NCBI GenBank assembly: GCA_021018995.1
Contig: CM037590.1
Location: 66,621,597-66,685,596, forward strand
Direction of reading: 5' to 3'
Origin: Chloranthus sessilifolius
Taxonomy: Eukaryota > Streptophyta > Magnoliopsida > Chloranthales > Chloranthaceae
DNA length: 64,000 bases
Shown: one piece after another, positions 1-10,241 of the stretch
How positions within the stretch are numbered: the first letter of the stretch is position 1
How the letters are laid out: the number at the start of each line of letters is the position of its first letter
Translations under genes and position numbers: made by a program
Notes under the pieces: generated by a model
What the model was told of the DNA's origin: nothing
The model's database searches: none
The model's input: the letters and a program-made list of their open reading frames with translations, nothing else

Positions 1-545
1 CTGGAAGTTTCGATCCTTCGTGGAGCACCTCTTAACAAGTCAAGTAACATTGAGAAGGATTTGTTGCTCCATCCACAAAGGCACTTGATATGCCATAGTC
101 TTAAGATAAAAGATAATTTTGTATGTTTACACCCGTGTAGAGGGCCAACTCGCATCATCGGCCAATTTAAAAAATCTAGGCGTATTGTCATCCAATGTAC
201 TCTCATGTGCCTTGTCTGGACTATCATGAATTTCTTCTTCACTCGGAACCCCACAAATCATGTAACATGCTCCTCATATCATCGGTTGTATCATCATCTT
301 CTTCAACTACATCAGCCAATGGTTCATCTCTCGTAAACTTCGATGGACGTGTTATTTTCCCCATGAAAAACCACGTAGTGTAGCTCTTCCCAATTCCGTG
401 CCATATGATATGATCATATGTTGTCTTCACGCCTTGATAGTAGACGCGTTGCAACATTTGATACTGAGGGCATTTAACCTTCCATCATAAATTTCTCCAC
501 GAGTCGGAAATTTAATGAAATCTCTTGCCCCATCATAGTATGCTT
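1..545 (-). pseudogene. TNP2-type CACTA transposase, degenerate N-terminal part
   Basis: TNP2 transposases cut and move CACTA elements. Three pieces match the family on the minus strand. About 545-460 reads as the start of the transposase-associated domain (DGARDFIKFPTRGEIYDG). About 457-239 continues it in another frame (GKSYTTWFFMGK, then an acidic stretch and DDMRSMLHDLW). About 127-10 reads KLSFILRLWHIKCLCGWSNK followed by SFSMLLDLLRGA, the conserved block before the catalytic region. A one-base shift near 475 and stops between blocks break the frame. The DDE catalytic core would lie to the left of the window. Recognition is from family patterns, not a search. Confidence 0.75.
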
Positions 546-979
546 CTGTTTCTATTATAGCAACATATTTCAAAAAGTCATTACTTTCACCACTTCATCA
601 AAATATTAGCTATTTAGGAATATTAATTAGTCGTAATAAAAATGCTTACCGAGGCTTACGCATCCAAATTTTATCCATAATGTCTATGCAAGAAGCTTTG
701 AAAATAGAGATTGATTATTTTTTGAGCTCGTGAGACTAGTATGAGAAAGTGAGAGAAAGTGAGAAAGACTAGTGATACTAATACGATCAAACACTATGAT
801 TCAACTTTATCAATCACAAGGAGGGTCGACAAAATAGTAATAGACATACCTATGATATAGGTATGAGAAGCGACTTTAGAAAAACTTAATATAAGTACAA
901 AAAGAAGAAGAAATGCAATGAATCTCATGTTAACAAATATATAAATGCACAATAGCAAATAAAAATACCTATGATATAA
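546..979. other. AT-rich intergenic or intronic CACTA sequence
   Basis: Nothing recognisable. A short minus-strand ORF (988-794) is hydrophobic (MRFIAFLLLFVLILSF) but contains no known motif. It may be intron or transporter-derived sequence next to the 980-1078 exon fragment. Confidence 0.4.
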
Positions 980-1078
980 CTCCTGCAATACCAGACATCA
1001 GCAGTAAATCAGCAAATTGATCTTTGTTGAAGGGAAAACGGGCTTTAAAATAATCTTGCGCATTAAGAAGCAAAATCC
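980..1078 (-). pseudogene. Captured exon fragment, probable MFS transporter (HIAT1/tetracycline-type)
   Basis: The minus strand encodes one uninterrupted exon-like stretch containing DYFKARFPFNKDQFADLLLM followed by SGIAG. The pattern [Y-x-KA-x-F-x-FNK-x-QFADL-x-x-x-SGI] resembles plant major-facilitator proteins annotated as hippocampus-abundant-transcript-like. The segment ends at TTGCAG, and neighbouring exons are not visible. The same reading frame extends upstream to about 1130 without recognisable similarity. It lies between transposase and kinase fragments on the same strand, which suggests capture by the CACTA element. The family call is from recalled motif similarity only; a different membrane protein is possible. 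Confidence 0.45.
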
Positions 1079-1717
1079 ATAAAGAACATTTTTCAACATT
1101 TTCATGCCAATAATGACTAGAAGTCGCATTGTGCGAATTGGGACAAAGGTACTTGTAATGATAGATAGTATTACCAAGAAATGTACCTTGATCTAAAAAA
1201 GAAAAAGATTACCAAGAAATGTATGGTCAAGGAGTCAAAATATTTGGTCCATAACCAGAAAATGGTACCAATCACCTTGAATTTGTACATTTTACATAAA
1301 CAGGTATGCAACAAAACCCAGAATGTAGAAGACAAGAACTTGTTTTATCAACTTTTAATGATATGCTCTTTAAATCATTAAAAATAGAAAAAATGTTGAC
1401 ATTGGGTTATTGGATGGAGTCCACATGCATAAAAATAGTTTTCAATAGAAAATAGACATAATTGAGAACATCAAAAGGAAAGCAAATACTGCTACTGGAA
1501 CTCTAAATATATCGAAGGGAAGCATTGACCTTGTGTTACTCTAGGATACCTCCGGATACTATTAACACCACCAGTTTCCTTAACACAGTTCATATACCAT
1601 ATTGCCTCAAACACGTCTTAGACCTTATCCTAAACATGTAGCTTTGTATGGACTCAACATGGTAGGTTAATGCATCAGCCTGTACATTCCAAAGAGTGAA
1701 TCATGATAAATCTGTGC
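1079..1717. other. AT-rich sequence without recognisable feature
   Basis: Within the CACTA element. A 66-residue plus-strand ORF (1181-1381) is lysine-rich, low in complexity and shows no family motif. I see no repeat, splice structure or RNA gene here. Confidence 0.4.
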
Positions 1718-1985
1718 ATCCAACTCAAAACCAATTGGCCATGGGTAGAGGGGCACAGGATATTATAAGGGGAGAGACAAGGCTATGATTTTACCCGACG
1801 TGGGACTGAACTTCAACACGCCCCAGTATGGCGGGACTGAGCCAAATCATGTGGACAATTGAACTGGCTGACATGGAGCCCTGCTTTGATACCATGACAC
1901 ACTCAAAACCAATTGGCTATGAGTGGAGGGGCCAGGGGAGAGATAAGGCTACAATTTATCCGATGTGGATAAATCCTTCGTAATT
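1718..1985 (-). mobile_element. TRIM-like miniature LTR element
   Basis: Two direct copies of a sequence beginning ACTCAAAACCAATTGGC lie at about 1720-1810 and 1902-1980. They share the AATTGGC, GAGGGGC, GGGGAGAGA and AAGGCTA blocks. Between them, on the minus strand, TGGTATCAAAGC (1884-1895 region) matches an initiator-Met-tRNA primer-binding site with one change and abuts the right copy, as expected for a minus-oriented 5' LTR and PBS. There is no coding capacity. The stretch 1817-1897 is also present at 47814-47912. The right copy lacks about 15 bases found in the left. Confidence 0.5.
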
Positions 1986-2054
1986 CCAATCATTAACATA
2001 ACCATTTATAATATACTGTAAGAAAAAATATCTACAAAGCCAGAAACTACTGAC

Positions 2055-2361
2055 CTCGCTTTATGAAGTCTGATAAACCGAAATCTGTTGCTTTAAGGGG
2101 TGAATCTTCTTTTGTTGATTTGAAAAGGAAATTCTACAAGATGTAATATATATAATAATATTACAGAGTAATGAGAAAAGGGAAAATGAATCTCCCGATG
2201 ATTTTCTAAATCAGAATATAGAATAATTATTGGTTTGTTCTGACTATACCTCAGGTTTCATGTCATGATGCACCAAACCATGTAAGTGGCACTGAGCTGC
2301 AACCTGGAGCATCCGCCTCACTATGATTGCAGCATCTTTCTTAGTATAACGGTTGTCCTTT
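2055..2361 (-). pseudogene. Captured kinase fragment: CDPK of CPK16/18/28 type, two exons
   Basis: Calcium-dependent protein kinases couple Ca2+ to Ser/Thr phosphorylation. Exon 1 (2361-2250) encodes KDNRYTKKDAAIIVRRMLQV then AAQCHLHGLVHHDMKPE, the alpha-E helix and catalytic loop. Exon 2 (2133-2055) encodes NFLFKSTKEDSPLKATDFGL then SDFIK, which includes the DFG magnesium-binding motif. The intron (2249-2134) has a GT donor and an AG acceptor, and exon 2 ends before GTCAGT, so genomic rather than spliced sequence was copied. The HRD arginine is histidine (HHD). The ATP-binding lobe, activation segment and EF-hands are absent, so no active kinase is encoded. Exon pattern and sequence fit the CPK16/18/28 subgroup better than other CDPKs. 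Confidence 0.85.
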
Positions 2362-3249
2362 CTGAACATAGAATCAGCTCCAGAATTAGTATGATAGAAC
2401 TTATTTGCTGAGTAGCTAGCATTAGAACTTTTTTGTGCTAAATTTGACTATAAAAGTTAAAAGATCGTTTATGACTGATAAAATATAGATTATCCTAGGG
2501 GAGAGTGAATAGGCCATATAAATTTTTAATAAATCACACAAAATAAAAATCTCAATCACAATGGAAACAAAAAAAATTAACATGGTAAAACCCTAATAAA
2601 AAAAACATCCTGACCTCATCCAGAGAAACAAATCCACTTAGAAAGTTATAGATGACTTAAAGTACATAATGATATGAAACCTATCACTCTAACGCATCCT
2701 ACGGTAATAGGCATATCAATCCTTTATGCCTACCAACAATTTCCAGATCCATCCCTTCAAAGTGCTCCTGCTTTGCTTCCAATCGATCCCTGATGTTACC
2801 CACGATGATCAGCACTCAAATTAACGAGCAACAATGTATTTGAGATAACAAGTACATATTCAAACCAATTAGATTAGAGAACTATAGCAAACGAAGAAGT
2901 TGAAAGTAAATACATAAATATTATTAAAAATACTTACCTTCGCTTTAAGAAATCAACAACTAAAAATAAATACGACAAAATACGAATGGAGGAGATTTGA
3001 GAAATCAAATCGAAGGAGTTAGGGTTTTGTGATTGGAATTTGGGGAAAAAACAAAATTCAAAGATCTACCTTTTTAATGTGCGATTAACTCCGAAAATTT
3101 CTAAGATCTTCGATGGCAAAGGATGTAGATGAAATGAAAGATCGACATCGATTGAATTCTGATTCTTCGGGCTCAAGTGACTGCTTGAAATGGCGACAAT
3201 AGCTAGCTAGGGTTTCATACTCTCATTGGCAGAGAAGTGAAAAGGAGAA
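2362..3249. other. AT-rich sequence between captured kinase exons and CACTA leader
   Basis: No coding pattern recognised. The upstream kinase exons expected on this strand are not visible. The sequence contains scattered telo-box-like words (AGGGTTTTG near 3020, TAGGGTTTC near 3210) reminiscent of a plant 5' leader or promoter. Confidence 0.35.
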
Positions 3250-3425
3250 AGAGATTTAGGGTTTGAGCAAGAGAGATTTAGGGTTTGAGCGAGAGGGAAT
3301 GAGGGGATCGAGAAGAGAAGGGACTCGAGAAGGGAGATGGGAGAAGGGAGATGAAGATGGGAGATGGTTTGAGTTCGGGAGAAGGGAGCTGGGAGACGAA
3401 AAGCTCACTTATATATTGACCCGAT
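3250..3425 (-). promoter_or_regulatory. Putative CACTA 5' promoter and CT-rich leader
   Basis: On the minus strand, TCAATATATAAGTGAG (about 3423-3408) supplies a TATA-like box. It is followed by a CT-rich leader with repeats of CTCCCTTCTCCCATC, then two copies of GCTCAAACCCTAAATCTC (3287-3252). AAACCCTAA is the plant telo-box, common near transcription starts of ribosomal and translation genes. Position just inside the terminal repeat and orientation fit a transposon promoter reading toward the captured exons and transposase. Promoter activity is inferred. Confidence 0.4.
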
Positions 3426-3530
3426 TGAAGGGTCGTGGGCTTAAGTGAAGTTGTCGGGTTAGCTGTTGGGGGTTGGCCCAAATCCTCCCCTACGCCGACG
3501 GCATATTAATTTCCACCGTCCAAGATCCGC

Positions 3531-3543
3531 AATTTTTGTAGTG
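3531..3543 (-). repeat. CACTA terminal inverted repeat
   Basis: AATTTTTGTAGTG on the plus strand is CACTACAAAAATT on the minus strand. Immediately inside lies a GC-rich subterminal motif, GCCGTCGGCG (about 3493-3502), of the kind CACTA transposases bind. The adjacent outside bases are CTT, the candidate 3-bp target duplication. Confidence 0.8.
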
Positions 3544-3846
3544 CTTGGAGTCCGAAATTTGTGAATATTAGTCAAAGATTTGACTTTTACTTTAGCATTT
3601 TCAATAAATCCAGATGTATCCGAGTGGTCGAGAATATTAAATTTGCTCATAATGCTGATCTGGTGATCGTCCAAGATGGCTTCATCGCCCAATTATTCTA
3701 ACCTTCCCATTCAAGTCCATCTTTGTAGGAGATACGGCAGCTCTAGGATTCTGCCATGAGCCCTGAATTATCCTCTCACTCAAAGGTGTATGAGGATTCA
3801 AACGTTGCGCAATCTGCTACTCCATATTTGAAGGAGGCTCAGTTAT
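3544..3846. other. Unassigned sequence between CACTA end and solo LTR A
   Basis: Short ORFs on the minus strand show no motif. It may continue the decayed LINE ORF1 seen at 6090-6236 and 13103-13800, since it lies between insertions in that relic, but I cannot show homology. Confidence 0.3.
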
Positions 3847-6089
3847 TGTAATATCCCTGATATTTTTGGCATATTTTCATTTACCTCGGTAAGCGTGCCC
3901 GGAAAATACTGTAGAATATTTTTGGACTTTTGATAAGCTAAGGCTATGGCAAGACTAATGGCCAAAGGATTTGGTCTCGAGAGGTGTGCAAGTCATGTAC
4001 GCAATGGCATACACAATAAGGATGTGTTAGTGGTTAGCATGGAATAAATCCCAAATTAAGTAGATAAGTTAAAAGGGTAAAATATCTAGATTTTTTGTTG
4101 GCTTAAATTGGTTATAAAAGAGAGTGCAAGAGAAGCTTGTTTCTCTCTCTCTCTCGTTGGAAAGGCCCTAAGGAAATAAACCATTCAAGGTCCCATGGAT
4201 TTCCAGATCTAGGAAGAAAGAGAGCTCCTCCTTCCATCTTGACCATTGATTACATTGGTGATGATCCTTGGATCAGTTTGAGCTATTAAAAGGGAAGGAT
4301 AGAGGAGAAGACATCCCTGTGCCTACAGATCTGTACCAAAGAAGAAGGGTTGTAATGGACAGAGCTGATGCCATTGAACCCTTGATTTAGAAACTGGTTC
4401 CGGTGCACGAATCGGTACGAAGGGATCTACCGTTTAAAGCTAAAAAGAGGTATGTATTGAAAACCTCTGAAAATCAGGAGATTTTTGTTTGAAATTAAAA
4501 ATACATATGTGCAATAAAGAAGAGAGTTAGAGAGATATAAGATGGGAAAATGTTCCGGGCATGTCAAATTGCACACCACGAACCACGGAAATTCATTCGA
4601 TTTCAAAATCGATTGTCGAATTGAAATCGACGATCGATTTGAAAATCGATCGCGATTGCTGATTTTAGGTTCGATGAGATTTGGAAATTCGATCGATTTT
4701 GGATTCGACCATCGATTTCAAATTCGACCATCGAATTGGAAATCGATGGTCGAATTCTGCCCTGACTTTTGGGTTCGAAAATTTGTTGGATTTTTCTTCT
4801 TGCAAGCTTTCGGGTTAAATTTTGTAGCTTTATATTAACACTAAGGGTATTAATATATGTAGGTTTTGTCTGTTGGAAGTCCTTGGAGAGGACCGCTTTT
4901 GCATGCTTTTGAAACCGCTTGGTTAAGGTAGGGGAACCCTAATTTTTATTTGCATAAATTATAAGCACAAACTATGATAGACCATTTACTTGAGAATCAC
5001 AAATTTGATAATAATCTGTGCACATAGTGTAAACAAAGTTTGAATATACGACACCATCAGAAAATTATAAATATTGTTAGGAATAAGAATCTTTGTGAAT
5101 CAGAACCTCAACTAAACCTTTTTGAATCAGAATCTCAGTTAATTTTCGAATCAGAATTTCGAATCAGAACTTTGACAATTCAGTATATGTTATAATTAAT
5201 AAGCTTTGATATGTATTAGCATTTGCATTTGATTTAGGGTTCATAAGTACGATGCCCTAGATTCTACCAACCGTGTTGACGGTAAAACTTTGGCACAAGT
5301 TTCCCTCATAAGCGAGGGCTTGTTGCATTTTGAAATGGGTTCATGAGCAGCGATGGTCGATGGGTCTTCCCATCGGACTTAGTCCGCTCTCATGCTATAG
5401 GAAATTTGAGAGATAAAATTAAGTTATAAATTTAAGACAAGAAGCATGCTAAATCGAACATTTTGAACACTTTGAACTTACTATCGTTTGACTGAGATTA
5501 GAAGAGATTTAAATTTGAAAGCATCTTTTGAAAAATCATATCGATCCGATTTCCTCTTTTGAAAACCACTTATAATAAACCGCAAATAGATCTCGCTTCT
5601 TCTATTGAGCTTGGTCATTAGCTCACCCTCGACTATCGTCCGCAGTCTTTGACCGACATTGGGTCGGAGGATCCGGAGGACTCGATTATATTCGAAGGAG
5701 GATTTGGATATACCAGCGGAGGAGTTCTTCCCTTGATCTTTGGATCCTTATACTTTTGGTATTTTGTCTGGATATTAAATTTGGAATATTGAGCCCTAGG
5801 CTATTATTTTGTCCTTTTGATATCACTAGAGGAACCATTATCGTGAACCTCTATTTTAGGTGATTGGATTGGCCATCACCGGTGGTTCCTTTTGGTTCCT
5901 CACAGTGATATATTCTTTTGCTATCTGTAGTCTTTTGGTTCTTTTTGAATTATGATATGATGCCTCTGTTCTTTAGACCTTTGTTTATGTTGCCGGCTTC
6001 TGTTTGTTACGGCTTATTGAGAAATCAATAAGTTGATGAACCGGCCTTTCCTATACCTTAGGGATTGGAAAGAGTCAAGATGCGTCACG
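3847..6089 (+). repeat. Solo gypsy LTR 'A'
   Basis: Starts TGTAATATCCCTGATATTTTT and ends near ATTGGAAAGAGTCAAGATGCGTCAC, the degenerate equivalent of the GGAAAAGTCGGGTCGTCA end of LTR B, its closest relative here. About 2.24 kb. No internal domain follows, so it is a solo LTR. A cluster of ATCGAT/TTCGA palindromes occupies 4582-4760. The late part (about 5000-5650) has the recurrent LTR block with a GAGGGCTTGTTGCA-like word that all gypsy LTRs here share. No convincing 5-bp target duplication (GTTAT versus ATTTA), so it is old or the end is misplaced by a few bases. Confidence 0.75.
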
Positions 6090-6236
6090 ATTTAGGAGAC
6101 TACCAGGTCCCCTCCTACATCTTCTCTCTTAGACTCACCTTTCCCCGAATGCAGTGAAGGAGTTTCAACGTCCAGCTGCTTCGAGAATGTAGGAGTTCCC
6201 TCATCCTTCTGCACAATCTGTACCATTTTTGAAGGG
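6090..6236 (-). pseudogene. LINE ORF1 relic, fragment left of element W
   Basis: The segment 6157-6236 (GTTTCAACGTCCAGCTGCTTC...) is a parallel homologue of 13098-13180 (GTTTCACCATCTAGCTGCTTC...), which belongs to a decayed LINE ORF1 on the minus strand. It lies directly beside the GTTTC target duplication of element W, so W inserted into this relic. The minus-strand reading is short and acidic/serine-rich with no domain of its own. Confidence 0.5.
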
Positions 6237-6241
6237 GTTTC

Positions 6242-6640
6242 TGTTGGATTTTTGTGGTCAATACTTTAACCCAACTTTGGGTTTCCATTAAAAACTGAGT
6301 TGGAATTTTGACCACACGTATCTCAAGGCGATAGGAAGCAGTTTCCTAATATAAGTGATATGCCTCCACTCTCTTTCCTTGATGGGTTAGGAAAGAGAAG
6401 TGACTATATAAGGAGACCACTGTCCCCTCTTCCTATAAACCTTAGCTCATTCCCATCTAGAGGCTAAACTTAGGGAAGACGAGAGGTAACGTGGGCTCGG
6501 ATTCTCTGGCGGAAATCATCGTTTTCATTGCGAAGATCACTGGCATATCGACCCGAAAATAAATACAAGGTATGCATGTTCTTATAAAGTTGTATATTTG
6601 ATCATGTGATTCGAACGTAGATCCTAAAATTTATAAATAA
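6242..6640 (+). repeat. 5' LTR of element W
   Basis: Begins TGTTGGATTTTTGTGG and ends near CCTAAAATTTATAAATAA. It contains a TATA box, CTATATAAGG (6404-6413), about 165 bases in. It matches 12701-13097 almost base for base, differing by scattered substitutions. Confidence 0.85.
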
Positions 6641-6642
6641 AT

Positions 6643-6654
6643 TGGTATCAGAGC
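6643..6654 (+). promoter_or_regulatory. Primer-binding site of element W (tRNA-iMet)
   Basis: TGGTATCAGAGC is the exact complement of the 3' end of plant initiator-Met tRNA and lies within four bases of the LTR end. Confidence 0.85.
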
Positions 6655-7091
6655 ACCAGGTTGGCTTTATCACACGATCAACCGACAATGTAATTTTTTT
6701 TATTCGAGGGGTCTTTGTTTTTATGATTCACGATTGTTCGATCAAAAACATATTGAAATTGTTTTATATTGAGGTGCAATCGTTTTGCACTTTTCTGATG
6801 AAGAAAAAAAAAATCATTAGGCTCCCCGGTGCATCGAATTGGGAGACGTGTCGGTCGACACCGTATTGTTACCCATGTTATTACCCGACGACCTGTACCA
6901 TTGATTTTGTAGCTTCTGAATTTCCGATTGCTCTCCTCTCTATGAATGGTTGAATTCTTCTTTAGATGAGTTTTAGAGTTCTATTAAGACTCCAAGAAAA
7001 GTGAGCAATATAAATCTGCTGCGCTTTGTTAGTGAAGATGAGATCGTTTATATTCATGAAAAGTATTTTTTTTTCTTTGTTGCGCGAAAAG

Positions 7092-7700
7092 ATGATTGGT
7101 AGAACAAGAGAAACCCCTCTCCCTCTCCCTAATGAGACGATAGAAGAAATCTTGCATCGTCTTCCTGTCAAATCAATATGCAGAATCAAGTGCATCTGTA
7201 AGAAGTGGCTCTCTACAATCTCCGACCCTTGGTTTGCTCACCGTTTTGGAAAAGGTTCATGGGGTCTACTTTATCAACAATTGGAAACAAAAAAAAAAAA
7301 AAAAAAAATCTCACTTTACTTCACCCCCATCCCCTCTGAAAGAGATGGATAATTTGAAACGCATACCCCTTTAGATATTTTCTCACCACCCATCACTTGC
7401 GTTGTGGCCACTAGCAACAATTTGGTGTTGTGCACAAGCCACACTAAGTCTAATCAGACCCTTTACTACGTATGCAATACCATGACTAGGCAGCGGGTGG
7501 CTCTGCCCCCAACCCTCAAACAGAAGGTGTTCGGATTTGTTTCTCTTTGCAATACAAACGACACGTTCAGTGTGTGGCATGTGTTCCCTAATCTTGGTTT
7601 CACAAACCATGAAGTTTATTAAATAAAAGATTTTTCTTCTAATTCTGGATTATGGACACTACCCAGAAAATTTAATGGTCTATATGGCTTGATGACCCAA
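7092..7700 (+). pseudogene. F-box protein pseudogene inside element W
   Basis: F-box proteins are the substrate receptors of SCF ubiquitin ligases. From MIGRTRETPLPLPNETIEEI the frame continues LHRLPVKSICRIKCICKKWL, the N-terminal F-box with its conserved LP, LP-V and CK-W residues. After an A-tract (about 7289-7309, reading as Lys) the same frame passes one stop (TAA, 7350-7352) and resumes with VVATSNNLVLC, YYVCNTMTRQRVALPP and, after a second stop at 7620-7622, IKDFSSNSGLWTLPR. These are typical of the F-box-associated (FBA) beta-propeller region. The frame is otherwise continuous, so this is a fairly recent pseudogene. Its place between the PBS and the rest of W indicates transduction by a retrotransposon. 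The true start may be upstream at 7026. Confidence 0.8.
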
Positions 7701-7864
7701 CCTGGTCTGTGACCCGGCCCGGTCGATAACTAGACTCGAGTCATGACTCGGTCCCGTTGAAAATTTTGGGTTTTCTTTTGTGTCAAACAATTGTGTGCCT
7801 TGTTGCGCATGAACCCGCATCCCGTTTCTATGTTTCTCGGTCTTTGATTATGGGAATGGAGATA
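7701..7864 (+). other. C-rich patch and short tail of W interior
   Basis: Contains a GACCCGGCCCGGTC-type patch (7688-7755), similar in style to the leader of copia-1 at 16000-16190. The sequence resumes after LTR B at 10102 with words resembling a copia gag start (MKLNGSN across the insertion), but no domain follows. Confidence 0.35.
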
Positions 7865-7869
7865 ACTTC

Positions 7870-10096
7870 TATGACGACCCGACTTTTCCAATCCCTAAGG
7901 TATAGGAAAGACCGGTTCATCAACTTATTGATTTCTCAATAAGCCGTAACAAGCAGAAGCCGGCAACATAACAATGATCTAAAGACAGAGGCAAAGCATA
8001 GAATAATAAAAAACAAAAGCTTTTAACAACAAAAAATCTCTGAGGAACCAGGAAGAACCACCGGTGATGGCCAATCCAATACCTAAAATAGTGGTTCACA
8101 ATAATGGTTCCTCATGTGATATCAAAAGGACAAAACAATGGCCTAAGGCCCAATATTCAAATAATATTCTAACAAAAGTATCAAAAGAAGTGATCTATAA
8201 TCAAGGGAAAAACTCCTCAGCAGGTGTATCCAATTCCTCCTCAAGAATGTAATCAGAGTCCTCCCGGATCCTCACGATCCTAAGTACGGCTTTGTGGCGT
8301 GATAGTCGAGGGTGAGCTAACAACAAAGCCCAATAGAGGAAACATATTTATTTATATTTCATTATAAGTAAAGGTTTTCAAAAGACAGAAATCGGATCAA
8401 ATAATGTTTTCAAATGATGCTTTGCAAACTAAAACTCCAGTTCTAATCCTGAGTCAAAACTGATAACATAAATCTGATGTGTTCAAAAACTTCTGAATTA
8501 GCATACTTCTTGTCTTAAATTTATAATTTAATTTTATCTCCCAAATTTCTTATAGCATGAGAGCGGACTACGTGACTGATGGGAAACCCTACTGACCATC
8601 GTCGTTCATGAACCCATTTTCTAAATAGCAACAAGCCCCTACGCTATGAGGGAAACTTGTGCCAAAACAAACACTGTCCACACGGTTGGTAGAATCTAGG
8701 GCATCGTTCGTATGTACTTCAAATCGAATGCAAATGCTAACTTATATCAAAGCTTATTATTCATAACATATTACTGATCTTTCGGAGTTCTGATTCAAAA
8801 TTCTCATTCAAAAATTAACTGAGGTTTTGAGGTTCAAATTTCAAAGTTCTTAGTCATAACAAAGTTTCCAAATTTCTGATTTGTATCATATTTTTAGATT
8901 CTTATTCATGCTGTTTTCAAACAATTGTTCTCAAAATTTATGCTTCTTATCAAGCAGTCAAAACAGTCCCTACTTATAATAGAATGCAAATAATGTGTAG
9001 GGTTCCCCTACCTCAACAAAGACGATTCAAAAACAAGCATAAGCAGTCCGCACAAAGGACTCCCAATATTCAAAACCTACAAAGATTAATACTCTCAGTG
9101 TTAATATAAGACCAAAAGTCAAACCCAAAAGCTTGCCAAGAAAAATCTGACAAAAATTTCAAAGGTCTGAAATCAAAATTAGGCCAATTCAATTCAAATT
9201 AGTCGAATTTGAAATTCGATGGTTGATTTCAATTTCGACCCTCGAATTTCAAAATTGCATCAGGTTTTTAAAAAAATAGAAAATCGACCCTCGATTTTCA
9301 AATCGATGGTTGAATTCCAAATTCGACCCTCGAATCCCTTCAGGTCTGTGGCTGTCAAATTTTCAATCTTAGGACCCTTGTCTTTCTCATTCCACCACAG
9401 CCTTCTTATCAATTTAAACACACTATATTCTACTCTAAACAAAACATGAATTCAAATAACATAAGGAGGTTTAAAAGCCTACCTCTTTTCGTTTAATCCG
9501 TTGTTTTCGTTGCACCGAAATTAAGCACCGGAACCAAACATGAAGGTTTAATAGATCTGGAGCTTCCAATCAATTCATGATTATAATGAGGTTGCCTCTG
9601 CCTCAGCAACTAACAAAATAACACAACACTTACCACTCTCCCCCTATCTCTCTTTTCAATGCATCTAACCGATCATCACCACTTGGCAAGTCTTTCCAAC
9701 GGTCGAGATGGGGAGAGGGAATTCAAAACTCACAAGATCTAGGATCAAGATGAGGCAAGGTTTGTAAGCTTCCAAAAATCCAACGAGAGAGAGAAGTTAC
9801 ACTTCTTTTTAAAATCTCTCTCTTATAATACAAAACAAAGCAAAACAAATATCTAGATTTTTCTATTTGCCACTTATCCACTTAACTTGCAAAAGTGTCC
9901 GATGCTGAACACAAACACCAACCTTATTGCGTAAGTCATCGATTACATGACTTGCACACATCTCGAGACAAAGTCTTTGGCAATTATTCTCATCAAACAC
10001 ATAACTAACCAAAAATTCAGAAAAATCTCTCAATAATTTTTGGACACGCTTACCGAGGTAAATAAAAAATAGGCTAAAAATATCAGGGATATTACA
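7870..10096 (-). repeat. Solo gypsy LTR 'B' inside element W
   Basis: Read on the minus strand it begins TGTAATATCCCTGATATTTTT and ends GGAAAAGTCGGGTCGTCATA, 2227 bp. ACTTC is duplicated at 7865-7869 and 10097-10101, so this is a complete LTR left by LTR-LTR recombination. It is the same family as LTR A in opposite orientation. A cluster of TTCGA/ATCGA palindromes lies at 9185-9340, about 755-910 bases from its start. Confidence 0.85.
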
Positions 10097-10199
10097 ACTT
10101 CCATGAAATTGAATGGGAGCAATGTCGTTCCCTAGTTGGTGCTTCACTACGAGTTGGGTATTTATGGTGTATGGGATGTTGGGTTCCGATGTTATATTC

Positions 10200-10202
<3 letters not shown>

Positions 10203-10238
<36 letters not shown>
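10203..10238. repeat. (TA)n microsatellite
   Basis: About 18 uninterrupted TA units in the interior of element W, shortly after the insertion point of LTR B. Confidence 0.95.

Positions 10239-10239
<1 letters not shown>

Positions 10240-10241
<2 letters not shown>

Larger units (their letters stand above)
1..3543 (-). mobile_element. CACTA (En/Spm-type) DNA transposon, one end in window
   Basis: On the minus strand the element starts at 3543 with CACTACAAAAATT, the canonical CACTA terminal inverted repeat, and runs off the left edge. Inside, in minus-strand order, are a CT-rich leader with TATA and telo-box motifs, a captured protein-kinase fragment (2361-2055), a small TRIM-like insertion, a probable transporter exon (1078-980) and TNP2-type transposase remnants (545-1). 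The far end and a 3-bp target duplication cannot be checked because the other terminus is outside the window. That the transposase and the 3543 terminus belong to one element is inferred from orientation and spacing. Confidence 0.7.

Noticed and set aside
3278..3481. Pro/Ser-rich minus-strand ORF at the CACTA end
   Set aside because: It covers the TATA-like box and CT-rich leader; composition explains the open frame.
3842..6094. Target duplication for solo LTR A
   Set aside because: The flanking words GTTAT and ATTTA do not match, so no duplication is claimed.
10203..10238. (TA)n as an element boundary
   Set aside because: It is an ordinary microsatellite, and the LTR B boundary with its ACTTC duplication is already defined about 100 bases earlier.
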